A stretch of 64,000 nucleotides of DNA from positions 1-64,000 of the forward strand of contig SKCR01017754.1 in NCBI GenBank assembly GCA_019454045.1, written 5' to 3'. Positions 10,201 through 22,989 of this stretch are shown piece by piece (within the stretch, counting starts at the first letter, position 1; each line of letters begins with the position of its first letter). Both the position numbers and the translations under genes were made by a program. A model generated the notes under the pieces. It was not told the DNA's origin, did no database searches, and was given only the letters and a program-made list of their open reading frames with translations. Origin of the DNA: Zanthoxylum bungeanum (Eukaryota; Streptophyta; Magnoliopsida; Sapindales; Rutaceae).

Positions 10201-11951
10201 TGACCCGCGTAAACACACACGTATAACACAAGCACACGTATCGTTCAAGTAGTATAAAAATATCGATCCCACGAGGACTTAATATCTAATCTATTAATTT
10301 TATGAGGTCAAATGATTACTAGTATCTAACAGGTGTTTGATTGATTTGAAATGGTGACGATTTTAAATTTAAAAACAAGTAAATAAAATTGTTCGAAAGT
10401 ATGTTTTAAAAAATTCAATATTAAAAACTATCTAGGGTTGTTATTTCTTCCAATATCATTTTAAAGATGAAGTGGTTATTTTATGTTTGTGTAATAAATC
10501 GGTTTACTAACCTGGAACACTAAATTATGCAAAAGCCTCTGTCGATGGTCAGACGCAAATACCCAGTTTAATCCAATTGAACCATATGTCTATGTCAACC
10601 AAATTATCTGAATTCATTAAGTTTAAGTTCCAATTATGGCTACCCCCGCCCGACAGGTATATGTCTATCCTGTAAGGAAATCTATTAAAGGGTTATCTAT
10701 CCTCAAGGAAGATCGTGGGCTATTAAGTCTAAGGCTGAAACCTAAAATTCCTTTGTCAAGTTTATTTTAGATTTACCACATCAATTATTAGTGGCCAATT
10801 AACAAGACGCATTAAGCTTAAGACTTAATAAGTAAACCTTTAAATTACCCAAACTATAATTTAACCCCTTATAAACCGGTGATATTGGATTTCATCACAA
10901 CCCCAGATATCTGGCTTAGTTATGACACATATTTACGGGTAGTAAAAAAAACTTAAATAAAATAAAAGACATAAAGTAAAATACTGAAAATTAAATACTG
11001 AAAAGTAAATGCTGGAATTAAATACTGAAAATTAAATGCTGAAAAGTAAATGCTGAAAGTAAATTACTGAAAAGTAAATTGCTGAAAAGTAAATTGCTGA
11101 AAGTAAATTACTGAAAAGTAAAAACTGAAAATTAAAGAAAGAAAAGTACTGTGCGTAAAAGTAAATTGCGGAAAGTAAAAACTGAAAAGTAAAGAAAAGA
11201 AAGTACGAAAGCGAAAATTAATTACTGAAAGCTGTAAATAAATAAATAAGATACAATCTTCTTAGTATTCTTAAGGAATTCTTTAGAAGAAAGTATGAAT
11301 TTTACAAATGAAATGGCTTGGTATTTATAGGCAAAATTTTGCCTCCATCAAATCATCCACCAAATCAATTATTAATTGCTTCACTAATTGCTCCACTAAT
11401 TTCTCTACAAAATATTTAATTGTTCCACTAATCTCTTATCATGTTTGGTGATGATTTGATAATTTTTATTATTTATTTATTAATTTATTTTTTGCTTTGA
11501 AAATGATTGAAATTGACTTTAATAATTACACACAACAAACATCTGGATGGTTCATCAATTTCGGGCATGAAATCGTCAGAATTCGAAATTATTTTGTCTT
11601 TCAAAGCTGTAGAGATTTGAGTCTTCTTTAATCGGGAACTTGAATCAGCTCAATCCGATATCGTAGTAAAACGTTATGACTAAAATACCACAGATGCGCA
11701 AAACTGGAATTTCCAAAACTGCACTTCATCAAAAACGCCATTTCAAGTTTCCAATCTCCAAAATTAAAATATCAAGTCCAATAATTGTCCTTATTTGACC
11801 CATATTTCGTCCTAAATGATTTCATTGAGATCCGATATTATTTTATCTGTAAAATAAACTAAAACACATCAAAACGTTCATCAAACCCGAGAAACTAAAC
11901 AAAATATTAAGTTAAATGGGCGGTAAATATTGATATATTTTCCGCTCATCA
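10201..11951 (-). repeat. 5' LTR of Athila copy 1
   Basis: About 1751 bp, matching 2658-4439 apart from single-base changes and a shorter minisatellite. On the minus strand it starts TGATGAGCGG at 11951 and ends GGGTCA at 10201. A TATA box in minus orientation lies near 11322-11331. The TSD TCTAT follows at 11952-11956. Confidence 0.9.
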
Positions 11952-11956
11952 TCTAT

Positions 11957-12271
11957 CCCCCTTTTATGTCTCTGTTCTTGCCTATGATTCCTTGGCCTAT
12001 ACCTCTCTTTCTCCTCAATGAAGTTTTCCAAATCATCAAAACCATCAGAATCATTCTCGGCCTCCTCTTCTACTAGTGGTACTCGAGGTGGTGGAACTTT
12101 CTGCGGTAGCATAATTTGTGGTGGTGGAACTCTTGGAACATTGCCTATTTGTATACTATCAACGCTCTTAGACAACCTCTCTAATGCAGTATTCATGTTC
12201 TCCATCATATCCGTAAACTTCCTATCTAAAGCCTCAAGCTTCTCAACCACCGTTAAACTAAGATCTGCCAT
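11957..12271 (-). pseudogene. gag N-terminal part of the chromovirus
   Basis: The minus-strand reading starts at the ATG at 12271 (MADLSLTVVEKLEALD). It has a coiled-coil-like N-terminus, a proline-rich linker (VPPPQIMLPQKVPPPRVPL), an acidic stretch (EEEAENDSD) and a basic RYRPRNHRQEQRHKRG run. It is open up to the Athila insertion point. Across the nested element the frame continues with DRYIGFDDRR-type residues at 2652, which supports one original gag ORF. The stop seen downstream is contributed by the inserted LTR. Confidence 0.75.
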
Positions 12272-13313
12272 CTCAAAGCTTCAACAAGCAGATTAAAAAG
12301 TAATAAATATGTTAAAAAAAATATAACCTCACAATCTCACACGCTCACCTTTTTCCACTCGAATACGTATCACTCCACTCCACTTGTGTTTGCACTCAAT
12401 ATAATATGAATATGACTTACCAAAGAACTTCACAATAATGTGTAATCTTCAAGCTAACATAAAAAACAAGAAACCAATATAGGGCAAACAGAGTAATGCG
12501 AGTAAGAATTAGCAAATACGTAGACACAATTCAAAGAATTCTAAAGCTAAATGCTCGAAATAAGGAAATAACAAATTAACACAAAGAGCCAACAAGCTTA
12601 CAAATTCACGGATGTATGAAATTTCGAATGAAAATTTGGTGCATCAATAGAAATTTTGATAAATTACTATCCACGAACACCCCAATGATAATATGGAACC
12701 AACCAGATTTAACTAAAATTTTGAACTTTTTTACTTTTTTTTTGCTCTTCAGGTCACGAAGCTCATGCAAAAAATTATAAGTGTTGACCGGTTTGGAGTA
12801 CAATATGGTACCGGTATGGTTGCTTCTCAATTTCAGTAGCTATGTATAACTTACAGGTTCACCGGCATGGAGACCGATATAGACTAGTCTGGTTCCATTA
12901 GCTATGTTTTGGAACAAGTTAACCGGTTTGGAGTTCGGTATGAAACTAGTCAGGTTCCAGTAGCTATGTATTTCACAAGTTTACCGGTATGTAGGCCGGT
13001 ATAGAGACTAATATAGTTGTTCTCGGTTCCAATAGCTATTTCAAGAGTGTTTTATAATAGGTATGGAGACCAGTATGTTTTCTCCTCAGTTCCAATAGTT
13101 GTGTCAAGAGTGTTTTCACATTGATATGCCGGTATACTGGTCACGGACGATTCAAAATAAAGCAAAAACATTTAACAAACACAAAAGCCAACAAAACCAA
13201 AAATCAAGATGAACAAGTATCTTGATGACCAAATACACACAATAAAGATTAAATGAAAAACACAAAGTAAAGATAGAAAATTAGACTTTGGAACCATAAA
13301 CTCTGATACCAAA
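12272..13313 (-). other. Chromovirus leader with degenerate tandem repeats and primer-binding site
   Basis: No coding potential is seen. From about 12780 to 13145, degenerate units of roughly 65-90 bp recur. They are built around ACCGGTATGGAGACCGGTAT and TGGTTCCAGTAGCTATGT. At 13297-13311 the minus strand reads TGGTATCAGAGTTTATGG, a tRNA-iMet-type primer-binding site, two bases from the LTR end (TTTGTCA). Confidence 0.7.
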
Positions 13314-13947
13314 TGACAAAGAACTCACTTGGAAATTAGGCCAAGCAAACCCTAAGTAACGGATAGAACCCCAAGAACCGCGAATTTGATTTTGATGGAA
13401 CAAAACCCTTCCAAAGTCACAAAAAGACCCACAAAGAACTTGTCTTTGAGAACCCTTAAGATGATACATTATTGTGTTCTGCTAGCACAAGACGCCACTA
13501 AAGTTTCCATCCTTAGATAAGTCGAAGCTTGAACAAAGGGGAATCTCTCCCTTAAGCTTCCATTTCGTCCATAGCTATTTCTTAAGAATAAAATTTGAAA
13601 ATTTTTGTTATGTATTGAAGAAGACAAGTTTACACATTATATAGTATAAGGCCAATTTACTAAAATGCCCTTAAAAGGTAAAAAGATAAAAATATCCTAA
13701 AACTACCCAATGGCTATTTAAATGTCAAGCCCTTAATAGTCATTTACTAACTAATACAAATATCTACCACCAAGATCTTTATGCAAGTGGTAAAAAGATC
13801 CAAATAAAAAAGTCAACAAAAGAGGCATTATTTCTACAAATGCCTAATAGGTCTTTTTTACTAACTAATTTAGTTCTAATCCAATTTGACCCAAATGATC
13901 TAGCTAACTAAGTTATAAATACCTAGTTAGAGTCAACATGTCAGACA
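13314..13947 (-). repeat. Probable 5' LTR of the chromovirus
   Basis: The inner end is fixed by the adjacent primer-binding site. The outer end at 13947 (TGTCTGACATG on the minus strand) is my best guess for a TG start; no partner LTR is available to check it. A minus-strand TATATAA motif lies near 13640-13650. Confidence 0.45.
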
Positions 13948-14275
13948 TAAAGTCAAAATACAAGCTTTTTTGGCCGAATTACATATAAGGCATAAAATGG
14001 CCAAATTCTTCAAAAAGGTCATATTTTCAAAATTGGCTATTACGCATGTTTTGGTATGACTTGGGCCACGTGGAATAGATTTGGACCCACTCCATTGAGG
14101 TCCTCATGCGATGCCAATAAGTCATGGAGTTGTCTGTTACATTCGGCTATGACATTCTGAGCTAACCCTGCCATTATGTCTCTAATATTTTTCGTTCACT
14201 GGAGTATGATTGGCCCTATTGGCACTTGTAAAGACTCTATCATATTACTGGCCGTGACATCTAATGTTCCTTGAG
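13948..14275 (-). other. Unassigned segment with a short ORF remnant
   Basis: The minus strand at about 14250-14035 has a mostly open reading with IESLQVPIGPII, one stop, and MAGLAQNVIAECNRQLHDLL followed by VGPNLFHVAQ. It looks like a fragment of a retroelement Gag or of a cellular exon, but I cannot place it. Copia-B LTR similarity stops at about 14275. Confidence 0.25.
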
Positions 14276-15854
14276 TGGTTGAATTCGTGTCACTTTGCCT
14301 ACGTCCACTACTCCAAGCCTCGCTTGAATCTTTCCATTATGCAAAATGAATCCACACTTTACATCAAGAGTTTTTCGGGTTCACTCTCAGTCTTTAGGAT
14401 TTTCTTTCAAGACTTCCTAAACCTTTACAACAATAGGTCTTTCTTCCAAGAATCCTCTAAACCCTTTACAATAATTCTTCCATCAAGAGTATTCACCAAC
14501 TCAAGTAAGGAATCTCACAAAGATGTTTGATAATAACTATTTACCATAACAATTTAGGTACTCATAAAAGATTACAAAGGTGAAATAGATATGAATATCA
14601 CAACCCAAATGATCAAAGCTCTCTAATATGAATATGAAGATGAGGTATGGGATTTTTCAAATGAATAGAGTATAAGTTATAGAAGATTTGTAAAACACTC
14701 TTCAAAAGTATTTTAAACTTGTTTGTATATTCAAAAGATATATTAAGATGATATTTGCTATGTATATGTTTTTTTGAAAGTATTCTCATTTTCAAAAATG
14801 AAACCCAGCTTCAATTTATAGGCTTAAAACTGAATATAGCCGTTATGTAGTTCTGAGACCAGTATACCAATCTACAAGACCAATATGCCGGTATGATAGT
14901 GTTAAACGACTTCTAAAAATATGACCGTTATATTTTCAAGCGTTGAAAAGAACCAGTATAGAGACTGGTATGGACAATGGTATGATTTGGCTCAGTTCCA
15001 GAATTTATGAAAACTTCAGATCTGACTGGTAGGGACTGGTATGCATGTCTCAGTAAATTTCTAATGACCAGTCAATCCTGATAGCACTCAGTTCTTTTAC
15101 CATAACTTACTCTAGAAAATTCCAAATCAAGTTTCGTAAATTTCTACATAAACTAGACACATATAACTATTATCTTTAAAACATTCAGCCTCCAAAACCT
15201 TAAGATAACTTCTATAAATTATTTTCTAAAGTGGAAGGTCTATAGAAACGTTCATCAATGAATATGTTGTAGTTATATGACTCTAGCATGAGTTTTAGAT
15301 ATCAAAATTTTGTTCTGCTTGATTCTTAGCAACCTAGAGGTATATATCTATCTAAGGTATATCATTTTAAATTTAATTCATCCATTTGCTAATTTTTCTA
15401 AGCTATTTTCATATGCATTAGATGTATTGAAATTCATTTTGGTGCGTATAGTGTGCAAATGAATTTTTAAGCATTTTAAGCCATTTTAAATGCAAGTGAT
15501 GAAAAACGAATGATTCCTAAGACCATTAAAACATTTGGATAAACTCACTTACAATCAATTTGAGCTCTTAATTATCATCTTTTATCTTCATCTTGCTTGG
15601 CTTTTGATTTGGCTTCTTCATTCTCTTTTTGTCACTTTATTATCTTTGCTCTTTTGATCATCTTGTAGCTCATTTTGAATCTTCGTCAACATTTTGCTTC
15701 TTTGAACTTGATTAGATAATATATTTAGACTTTTTGGCTCCATCAAAATCAAGTCGCTAATATTGATCATGTTTTTCAAAGTTTTCATGTCTTTGAACTT
15801 TTTATCTTGAAGTCTTTTTGCTTCATCGACATCATCAAAATCATGGTACCAACA
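14276..15854 (-). repeat. Copia-B family LTR fragment, minus orientation
   Basis: Read on the minus strand, it starts TGTTGGTACCATGATTTTGATG at 15854, matching the copia-B LTR start at 46201. It carries the family's CCGGTATACCGGT-like motifs (about 14850-15070) and the AAGAGCCAAGC-type region, then runs toward the GTAAAGGTTT-rich segment. It ends near 14276, before the expected LTR end, so it is truncated. The 150 bases up to 16007 hold nothing recognised. Confidence 0.7.
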
Positions 15855-16193
15855 GATGAGACCGTTGGGCCCCAAGGGCATAATCAAGTTGATTTTCAAA
15901 TATTTTAACAAAACTTATCATTCGAGTTCGAATATTAAGAGATAATAGATTAAAAATATATTTAGACATGTCCACCCTTACTATTATCCTTTGGAAAAAC
16001 GTATAAACACTACAAGAAAATAAATTTTTAGCGTCACCAAAGGTCGACACTAAACGAGGAAAAAGTGGACGCTAACTGGTAGCATAAAGATTTTAGCGTC
16101 GATATTTTTATTGGTGACGCTAAATGTAGACATTTAGCGTCGCCAACTCGTCGATGCTAAATCTACTAAAATTATTAAAAAATAAAATATTAT

Positions 16194-16194
<1 letters not shown>

Positions 16195-16245
<51 letters not shown>
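16195..16245. repeat. (TA)n microsatellite
   Basis: About 25 TA units inside the CACTA element. It is followed to about 16710 by AT-rich sequence with TTA/TAA trinucleotide runs and a short (GT)(GC) tract near 16466-16484. Confidence 0.95.
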
Positions 16246-16247
<2 letters not shown>

Positions 16248-16877
16248 ATAATTATATTTTAGTGTCACTACAGTGGGTGAACCCCACACCTAGCCTTAGT
16301 ATCATCCAACGGTGGGCCTAGCCCAAGCCCACACAATCCATATTTATAATTCTACAAATTCATGTAATTAGTGTGACTTAAACTCTTGAAGTCAAGAGTT
16401 CAAGATATAACATAGTTACCACTATACTATGATCTATTTATTATTATAAGATGAAAATAATAATATATGTGTGTGCGCGCGCGTATTACGCACCTAAATA
16501 TCATTAATTATTTATAATTAATATATTATTAATAAGTAATTATTATTATTATAGTACTATGAATACTATTATGTATAATTAATATATTATTTATAAGTTG
16601 TTGTTGTTATTATTAATAAGTAATAATTATTATTATTATAGTACTCTGAATATTATTATTTATAATTAATATATTATTAATAAGTTATTGTTATTATTAT
16701 TAATTTTTTTTTTGGAGTATTTGTAATACATTTAGCGTCACCAACTCAATAGGCGACGCTAAAATATGAATATACATCGTCGCTAATTAAGTTCAACGCT
16801 AATTTTTGACGATTCTTCATATTTAACGTCGACAATTAGTAATTGATGCTAAAAATCTTAATTTTTTGGGTCGAAAG

Positions 16878-19081
16878 TGTTGGACAATTATGACTCATAG
16901 CATCACTATTTGTACAGAACATGGTGTTGTTGAATAAATTAACTATGTGACAAAGAAAATTACTCTTTTATAATTTGTAATTTGATTACCTGGATATATA
17001 AATGATAAAAGTTCATATGATTAGTATCAGGTTAATAAGATATGAGACAGTATTAATCCACGTAAAGGTTAATCATTAAATATCTCTAGTCCTAGTATTA
17101 TCGAGACTGGACATCGATAACGCGGAATAGGCTAGTATTACACTTGTGCGTGTTATGGAAGCGTAACGGTATAGTTCTCATATATTTGGGTATTGGATAC
17201 TCATGAAAGTGTAATAGGAGGTTCTGTTTACCGATGGTATGGTAACAGCTTCGCTCTGGATAGACCCATCGGAATCCCATTGGTAGTATGAATATATGTC
17301 TATGGGAATCCGAATCAGGGTAGGTGTATTTGGTCTTAACTTGAGACTTGCATCGCTAATACTTGCGACAATCAGTATACTTTGGTTTTGGTCGTCTGGG
17401 GCTTTAACAGGTTTTGTGTACGCCTCTTCTGGGTATACTGAGAATCATAGTGTACTGGGTGTGATGTCAAGATGGAAGTATCACTTCAGTCATATGGAGA
17501 TGATGATCACGCAGGGATACAGAACTGGTACTCTAAGTGCTATAGCCATCAGGGAAGTATGACTAGGTCATGACTTTCCGATCATAAAGAGACTAGTTTC
17601 TAGTGATCCGATATATGCTTCGTACGGGGCAGACACAACTCCTGCCCTAGGCCTAGCATGTGACATCTGATATTACATCGTAATACGCAATACTACGTAT
17701 ACTACGCCTGACAAAGATCTTGTATTCCGTAGAAGAATATTTCTGGAGAATTGGGTAGGCACGATGCTTTGCTAGAAGCCAACCATGTCTTATAAATCAG
17801 TAAGTACGTGGTACCGGGTACGCACGGGTTCGGATAGTCTGATGACCGTATTTACTGCCAACATATCCAGGGATCTCTTTGGTCGCATCCCAAAGAATCA
17901 CCGATGATATTTGACTCGAACAATATTAATCTGGGATTAATTAAGAGAGAGAAAATTAATCTGGGATTAATTACGGCAAGAATTAATATGGGATTAATTA
18001 TCAGAGAAAGAATTAATCTGGGATTAATTGCATCGAGAATTTATCTGGGATTAAATTCGTTGAGAGGAGATAACGCGATTAATTTGGAATTAATCGACAC
18101 AGTAAATTTAATGGTGAAATTGGATTTTAATATTTAATTTATTTAATTGGGCTAAAATAATATATTAGATATATTAATTGAAATTTGATTTCAATACGGA
18201 ATTAAAATTGGATTTTAATTCAAGCGAACGAATTAATTTAGAATTAATTCGTAAGCGAGTTCCGTAATAATTTTGCGAGGCATTATTATTTAATTAAATT
18301 AGATTTAATTACGTTGCGACGGAAAATTCGTTTATTCGGAATAAACGAACCAGAACCCGAAATGTGTAGTCTCACCCAACTTGAATTTTGAATTTAAGTG
18401 TGGGACCCACCAACTTACATCACTAGTCAATCTAGTTGATGGAAGTGGTTGTGAGTATTTAAATGAAACTTATACAACACACTTAGACTTTGCCTTTTTG
18501 GAAAAAAAAAAAAAAAAAGTAAAAGAATAATTAATGAATTTTTTGAAAAATCATTATTTATTTCTCTCTCTTCATGGCCGATTGGCCACTGTCTTTCATT
18601 ATTATTCATTTTGGCTGAAGGCCTCAAAATTGAATTGAATGGCCTCTGACTTTTGCTTTTAAGGCCGAATAAGAAAGAAAAAAGCATGGCTCTCTTTTTC
18701 TTTGAAAAAGCCGAAAAGAACAAAAGCAATAGCTCTCTCTGATTTGGCAAAATTGACTTCTTTTTTTGACAAAGGCTGAATGGCCTCTAAAGTGTAGCAT
18801 GGCCGAATGGCCTAATTCACCAAAGACAGATTGTTTCCTCTCTCTTGGGCAAATTTGTTTCTCATTGGGAGATAAAATTTGTTCCTTTTTGTTCTCGCTA
18901 GTACATATGGGAGTCAAATGAAGGTGGTAGAGATACTCACCCATGAGCTTGGAAGCTTCAACATCCATGGAAATTTTGAAATTCAAAGCCGATCAATGTA
19001 ATTTTATTCCGCAAACTTCTTGATTTATTCACACACTAATCACGTTTAGAGATCTCGTGGCATGTTCTAGGAACATTAACA
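16878..19081 (+). repeat. 5' LTR of copia-A
   Basis: About 2204 bp. It contains a run of imperfect palindromes AATTAATCTGGGATTAATT at about 17925-18075 and a poly-A tract near 18500-18517. The end, ...CATTAACA, is three bases from the primer-binding site. Confidence 0.9.
17925..18085. repeat. Tandem hairpin-forming repeat in the copia-A LTR
   Basis: Five units of roughly 30 bp contain AATTAATCTGGGATTAATT, in which AATTAATC and GATTAATT are inverted around TGG. The array recurs at 25697-25880 in the 3' LTR and, shorter, at 31858-31975 in the solo LTR. Confidence 0.85.
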
Positions 19082-21900
19082 ATTGGTATCAGAGCGAGAT
19101 CTAAGCATGATTTGGATTCTATGGTTTGTAAACTTTAATTTGGGATTTTATGCTTGGAGTTTGTATTTTCTTACATTGTGGTTTGGTTGAGCTTGTATGA
19201 TGTTTAATTGGATTTGTGCATCATTGATTTTATGATAAATTGATTAGATCAAAAATCCCCAAAATCCATGCTTGGCCGATTACTACCCTAGGAGAGCTCA
19301 TGGTTAATTTTTGAATTAGATAATTGGATATGTTGATTCACATGAAATTGGGTGTTAATTGTTGATTTAATTAGATTGAAATCAAAATTGGATGTTAATT
19401 TCATGTATTGCCGTGAGTGTGAAGCATGTTGGAAAGATTGATTTTGATTAATTTGTGTTGGACATAAATTAGATGTTAAGCATGATTAATTAGTGTTTTG
19501 GAAATACTAGATTAATTAATTAATTGTGTTAATTGCACTTTAATTGAATTAATCTGTAATTTGGAATGATATATTAATTTAATTTCTTGTATTTGGGCTA
19601 ATGGGCTTGGTTGTGTCAAATTTTAGTCTTGGATTATATTTGGGCCTAAACCATTTCCATAAAGTCCAAAATATGACTAATTGGGTCTTTAATAATTTAA
19701 TTGGGCCTAAATCGATTTTATGGCATAGAATGATTCCTAAATGGGCCAAGGCTTTTGGGTTTGATCCATAATGGCCAAGCCCACGCCTAAAGAATTAATT
19801 GAAAGCACATTGGACTTTAATTAAATAGTATTTGATACTAATTGGGCCTTTGAGACCCGATAAGATTGGATTTGGAATCCAAGTCCTTAAGGCACATAAA
19901 TAAATGTAATTATTTAATTTGGAATTAAATATGAATTAGTATTGGATACAATTTAAATTGGATTTAAAATTGTAGTTCGATATAATTCAAGAATACTTAC
20001 TTTGAGTATTTATTCTTAAACGAGTTGGACTCGCGCAAATCAAATCGTTGTTTGAACATTGGATGGTCATTAATTCAAAGATTAATTAATTGGATTAGAT
20101 TAGATTGATTGAATAACATGCTTTGTATGAATACTTGGATGTATTGTATGAATAATATATATCGGATGGATATTATAAGGGTGAGGGCAATTTTGGAAAT
20201 TGTTGTAATAAATTTAGAATTTATTAAATTGGACCTGCGTGTCCAGCCTATTATCTGCTTATCTCATTGTATTTCTCTTCTCACCAACTCCCCTCAATGT
20301 AAATAAGGTTTCTTTAAAAGTATTATGTAATTGGGTAGAAGTAAGAATAGTGCTAGCGAGAGAGAGAAAATGGAGAGATTTGTTCTAGGAACAATTTGTT
20401 GTATATCCATCCGCATATCATTATTATTTATTTTGCGCCTTATTATGCTTTTAGAATGCATGCTTATTGGTGTATGATGAGACCTAATCAAAGATAATAA
20501 ATTGGTTGCCAAATCGCGACAAAAAACCCACATTTTATATTAAGCGTTTTTCCTTCCATTGAGTGATTCTCTATCAAGATCCAAGATTTGTATTAGTTTG
20601 TTGGCCAAAGTCAAGACCTTTGTCCATCGCAGATGTGTTTGAATCCCGAAAGATTTTTTTCATATTGTACGTCTTGGGCAAGTTGTGATTTGTTGGCCAA
20701 AGTCAAGGTCACTTCTTGTTCATCGACCTCGATTACGAAGCTTTCCCACTGTCAATGGGTCACGCTTAACTCGTTTCATTAAGCTTGTTGAGCCAAAGCC
20801 AAGGCTTAGTTGATTCAGAGGAAAAATGTTAGGAAATATATTGGATATATTGGCATATATTGGATATATGTTTCGGACTTGGAGGTCCACCTACTGGATC
20901 TATGAATTGGATGGTATCCAATTGATCTTAGAGATCTACCTAGTTAAGTTTCAGATAACTTGTTGGCCAAAGTCAAGGTTGTTTGTTATTTAACGGGATC
21001 CTAGCCCACTAGGAAACTAGGTTTCCCGAGTACTCCACAGAGGGTTAGAGGCTCGCCGAAAAATAATGGGAGACAAGTATTAAATTTGTAATTTCGTTTA
21101 AATACTTGCCAATACGCTCTCATTTCATTTTTCGTCATTAATTATTTATAAATACATTAGTTGGACTGATATTCAATTGTTGTTTTAATTAAACAGTTGG
21201 ACTGTATTCAAACTACTTCATTTGTGGTTGGTTATATAGTTGGACTATAGTAATCAATACATTTGAATGTAACCGATCAATTGTAGTTGATTATATAGTT
21301 AGACTATAGTAATCATTACATTTAATTGTACCTGAAATCATTGATTGGATAGTTGGACTATAGCAATCAAGATGACTGAAAGATTAGCGTCAAAGGACAT
21401 AATCCTGGGGAAAATGTCTTTAACGGCTTTAATTTTCAGATTGGGAATAGAACCTCACGATAGTTCTGGGAGCTGAGAAGTTATTCTATTTGATAGAAAA
21501 ACCTTTCGGTCCTGAGCCCGGAGTTGAGTGAATAGTAGAGCATGAGCTTAGGAAGACTAATTGTGATGATAACTTTAGTGCTCAATCCGTTATGCACAGC
21601 AGAGCTTCTTAAAAGGACATATCCCAAGTTACCTGCCTAAACTGTGGCAAACGGGGTCACTAGAAGTGTGACTACCGTATGGACAAGGCAGACATGAAGG
21701 AAGTGAAGGCGGGACAAGGCCCCGACTTCAAGTATATTTGTTATAAACATGTTCACTACTGGTTTTAAAATTGGATTTTTGATACTAGATGTGGTACATA
21801 AATATATGTACTGATGTGCAGGATCTGCTGATAAGTAGGAGACTGGCTTCAGATGAGATCGACCTATGAGTAAGAAACAGGACATGAGTCGTTGTTTTGG
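19082..21900 (+). other. Copia-A leader and eroded gag region
   Basis: No gag ORF can be read. Short repeats are present: TTGTTGGCCAAAGTCAAGG occurs near 20600, 20690 and 20960, and ATAGTTGGACTATAGTAATCA-like units recur at 21180-21370. Near 21634-21672 there is a damaged zinc knuckle (CLNCGKRGH, then a stop and KCD), which marks the end of gag. Confidence 0.6.
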
Positions 21901-21916
21901 CCGTGAAACCTAAGTT

Positions 21917-22800
21917 TTGGAATTGCCATTTGGACACGTACTTAAATTAGGAGACTGTTATAATGTATCCATTTTGACTAGGAACATTATCTCTGTATCT
22001 AGTTTAACCTGTTGCGGGTATACTTTTATGTTCCAAAACACAGGGTGTTTTGTTTATAAAGATGATATTGAGATATACACATTAGATGTGAATAATAGTA
22101 TTTATATTTTGAATATAAACAAATATCAAACATATAACATGGCAAACAAATATCTCAAACTGAAAATCTGTTGAGACTTAAAAGTGGCATTGTTGTCTAG
22201 GACACATTAACAAGACTCGTATATCCACACTTTCGAAGAGTGGATACTAGGACGGATTTGATTCTAATTCAAATGATGTCTACGAATCTTGTTTATTAGG
22301 CAAAGTGCCTAAAACACCTTTTTATGGTAAAAGTGCAAGTGCCACCGATCTGTAAGCCCTCATTCATAGTGACGTAAGTGGGCCCATGTCTAGCTAGGCT
22401 AGAGGTGGATATGAATACTTCGTAATCTTTACGGATGTGGTATCGCGTTACGGTTATATGTATCTTATGAAACACAAGTCGGAAACTTTTGAGAAATTCA
22501 AAGAGTTTCGACACGAAGTAAGAAAACATATCGATAAAAGTATTAAAAACATTACGGTCAGACCATAGTGTAAAATACTTAAACATATGAGTTTCAAGAT
22601 TACTTGAAAGAGTATGGTATTCTTTCACAGTGGACTCCTCCCGGGACACCTCAATTTGACGGTGTGTCCGAACAGAGAAACCGAACTTTGTTGGACATGA
22701 TAAGGTTAATGATGAGTCACTCTGAACTACCAATTTCCTTCTGTGGATACACATTAAACAATGCAATACTTATTTTGAATAAGGTTCCATGAAAATCTTT
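21917..22800 (+). pseudogene. Copia-A protease/integrase remnants
   Basis: The reading GDCYNVSILTRNIISVSSL (21950-22010) is the segment between protease and integrase in Ty1/copia Pol. After frame changes, LIHSDVSGPM (about 22360) matches the first integrase aspartate region. Then YGILSQWTPPGTPQFDGVSE / QRNRTLLDMIRLMMSHSELP (22604-22790) is the segment with the catalytic glutamate. The second aspartate region is destroyed. Integrase would insert the element DNA into the genome; this copy cannot. Confidence 0.85.
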
Positions 22801-22989
22801 TAGACAGACTTCATATTAGATATGAACAGGAAAGAAACCAGGTTTCTCATTCCTGAAGATTTGGGAATGCTGGGCAAATGTTTGGATGGTACCAAACTAG
22901 AACCTAAATCGGATAAGTGCCTATTTGTAGGTTGTCCTAGGGAAACCAAAGTATAGTACTTATACAACTCACAAGAGAACAATATAATT

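Larger units (their letters stand above)
2658..11951 (-). mobile_element. Athila-type Ty3/gypsy retrotransposon, copy 1 (internally deleted, carries LOG-like ORF)
   Basis: The element is bounded by two closely similar LTRs (2658-4439 and 10201-11951) that start TGAC and end ATCA on the plus strand. The 5-bp TSD TCTAT lies at 2653-2657 and 11952-11956. Minus-strand order is 5' LTR, tRNA-Asp PBS, gag, protease, the C-terminal end of integrase, ORF-X, LOG-like ORF, a non-coding tail, PPT and 3' LTR. The RT, RNase H and integrase core found in copy 2 (29957-44545) are missing: protease reading runs almost directly into the integrase tail near 7690-7740. It could move only with proteins supplied in trans. 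The clean TSD and similar LTRs suggest a fairly recent insertion; I did not compute identity. Confidence 0.9.
560..13947 (-). mobile_element. Decayed Ty3/gypsy chromovirus-type retrotransposon, split by a nested Athila element
   Basis: Read on the minus strand, the order is probable 5' LTR (13314-13947), a tRNA-iMet-type primer-binding site, a leader with tandem repeats, gag (11957-12271, continued at 1810-2652), protease and the start of reverse transcriptase (to about 560). The gag reading is cut cleanly at TCTAT, which appears at both 2653-2657 and 11952-11956. This is the TSD of the Athila element inserted between them. The 3' half of pol and the 3' LTR are absent or outside the window. 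Stops and frameshifts occur in every domain, so this is a dead copy. Lineage is judged from the gag, PR and RT motif style only. Confidence 0.8.

Noticed and set aside
17296..17562. 88-codon ORF in the copia-A LTR and its relatives at 17098-17280, 24870-25052 and 31016-31445
   Set aside because: They lie within LTRs on both strands, are not kept open between copies, and lack any known domain.
17904..18137. Repetitive INLGLI-containing ORFs at 17904-18137 and 25676-25909
   Set aside because: Direct translation of the AATTAATCTGGGATTAATT minisatellite.
18427..18986. Minus-strand ORFs of 93-120 codons in the copia-A LTRs (18427-18986, 26255-26536)
   Set aside because: Partly shared between the two LTRs but through low-complexity Lys/Ser-rich DNA with a poly-A tract. 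No domain, and opposite to element transcription.
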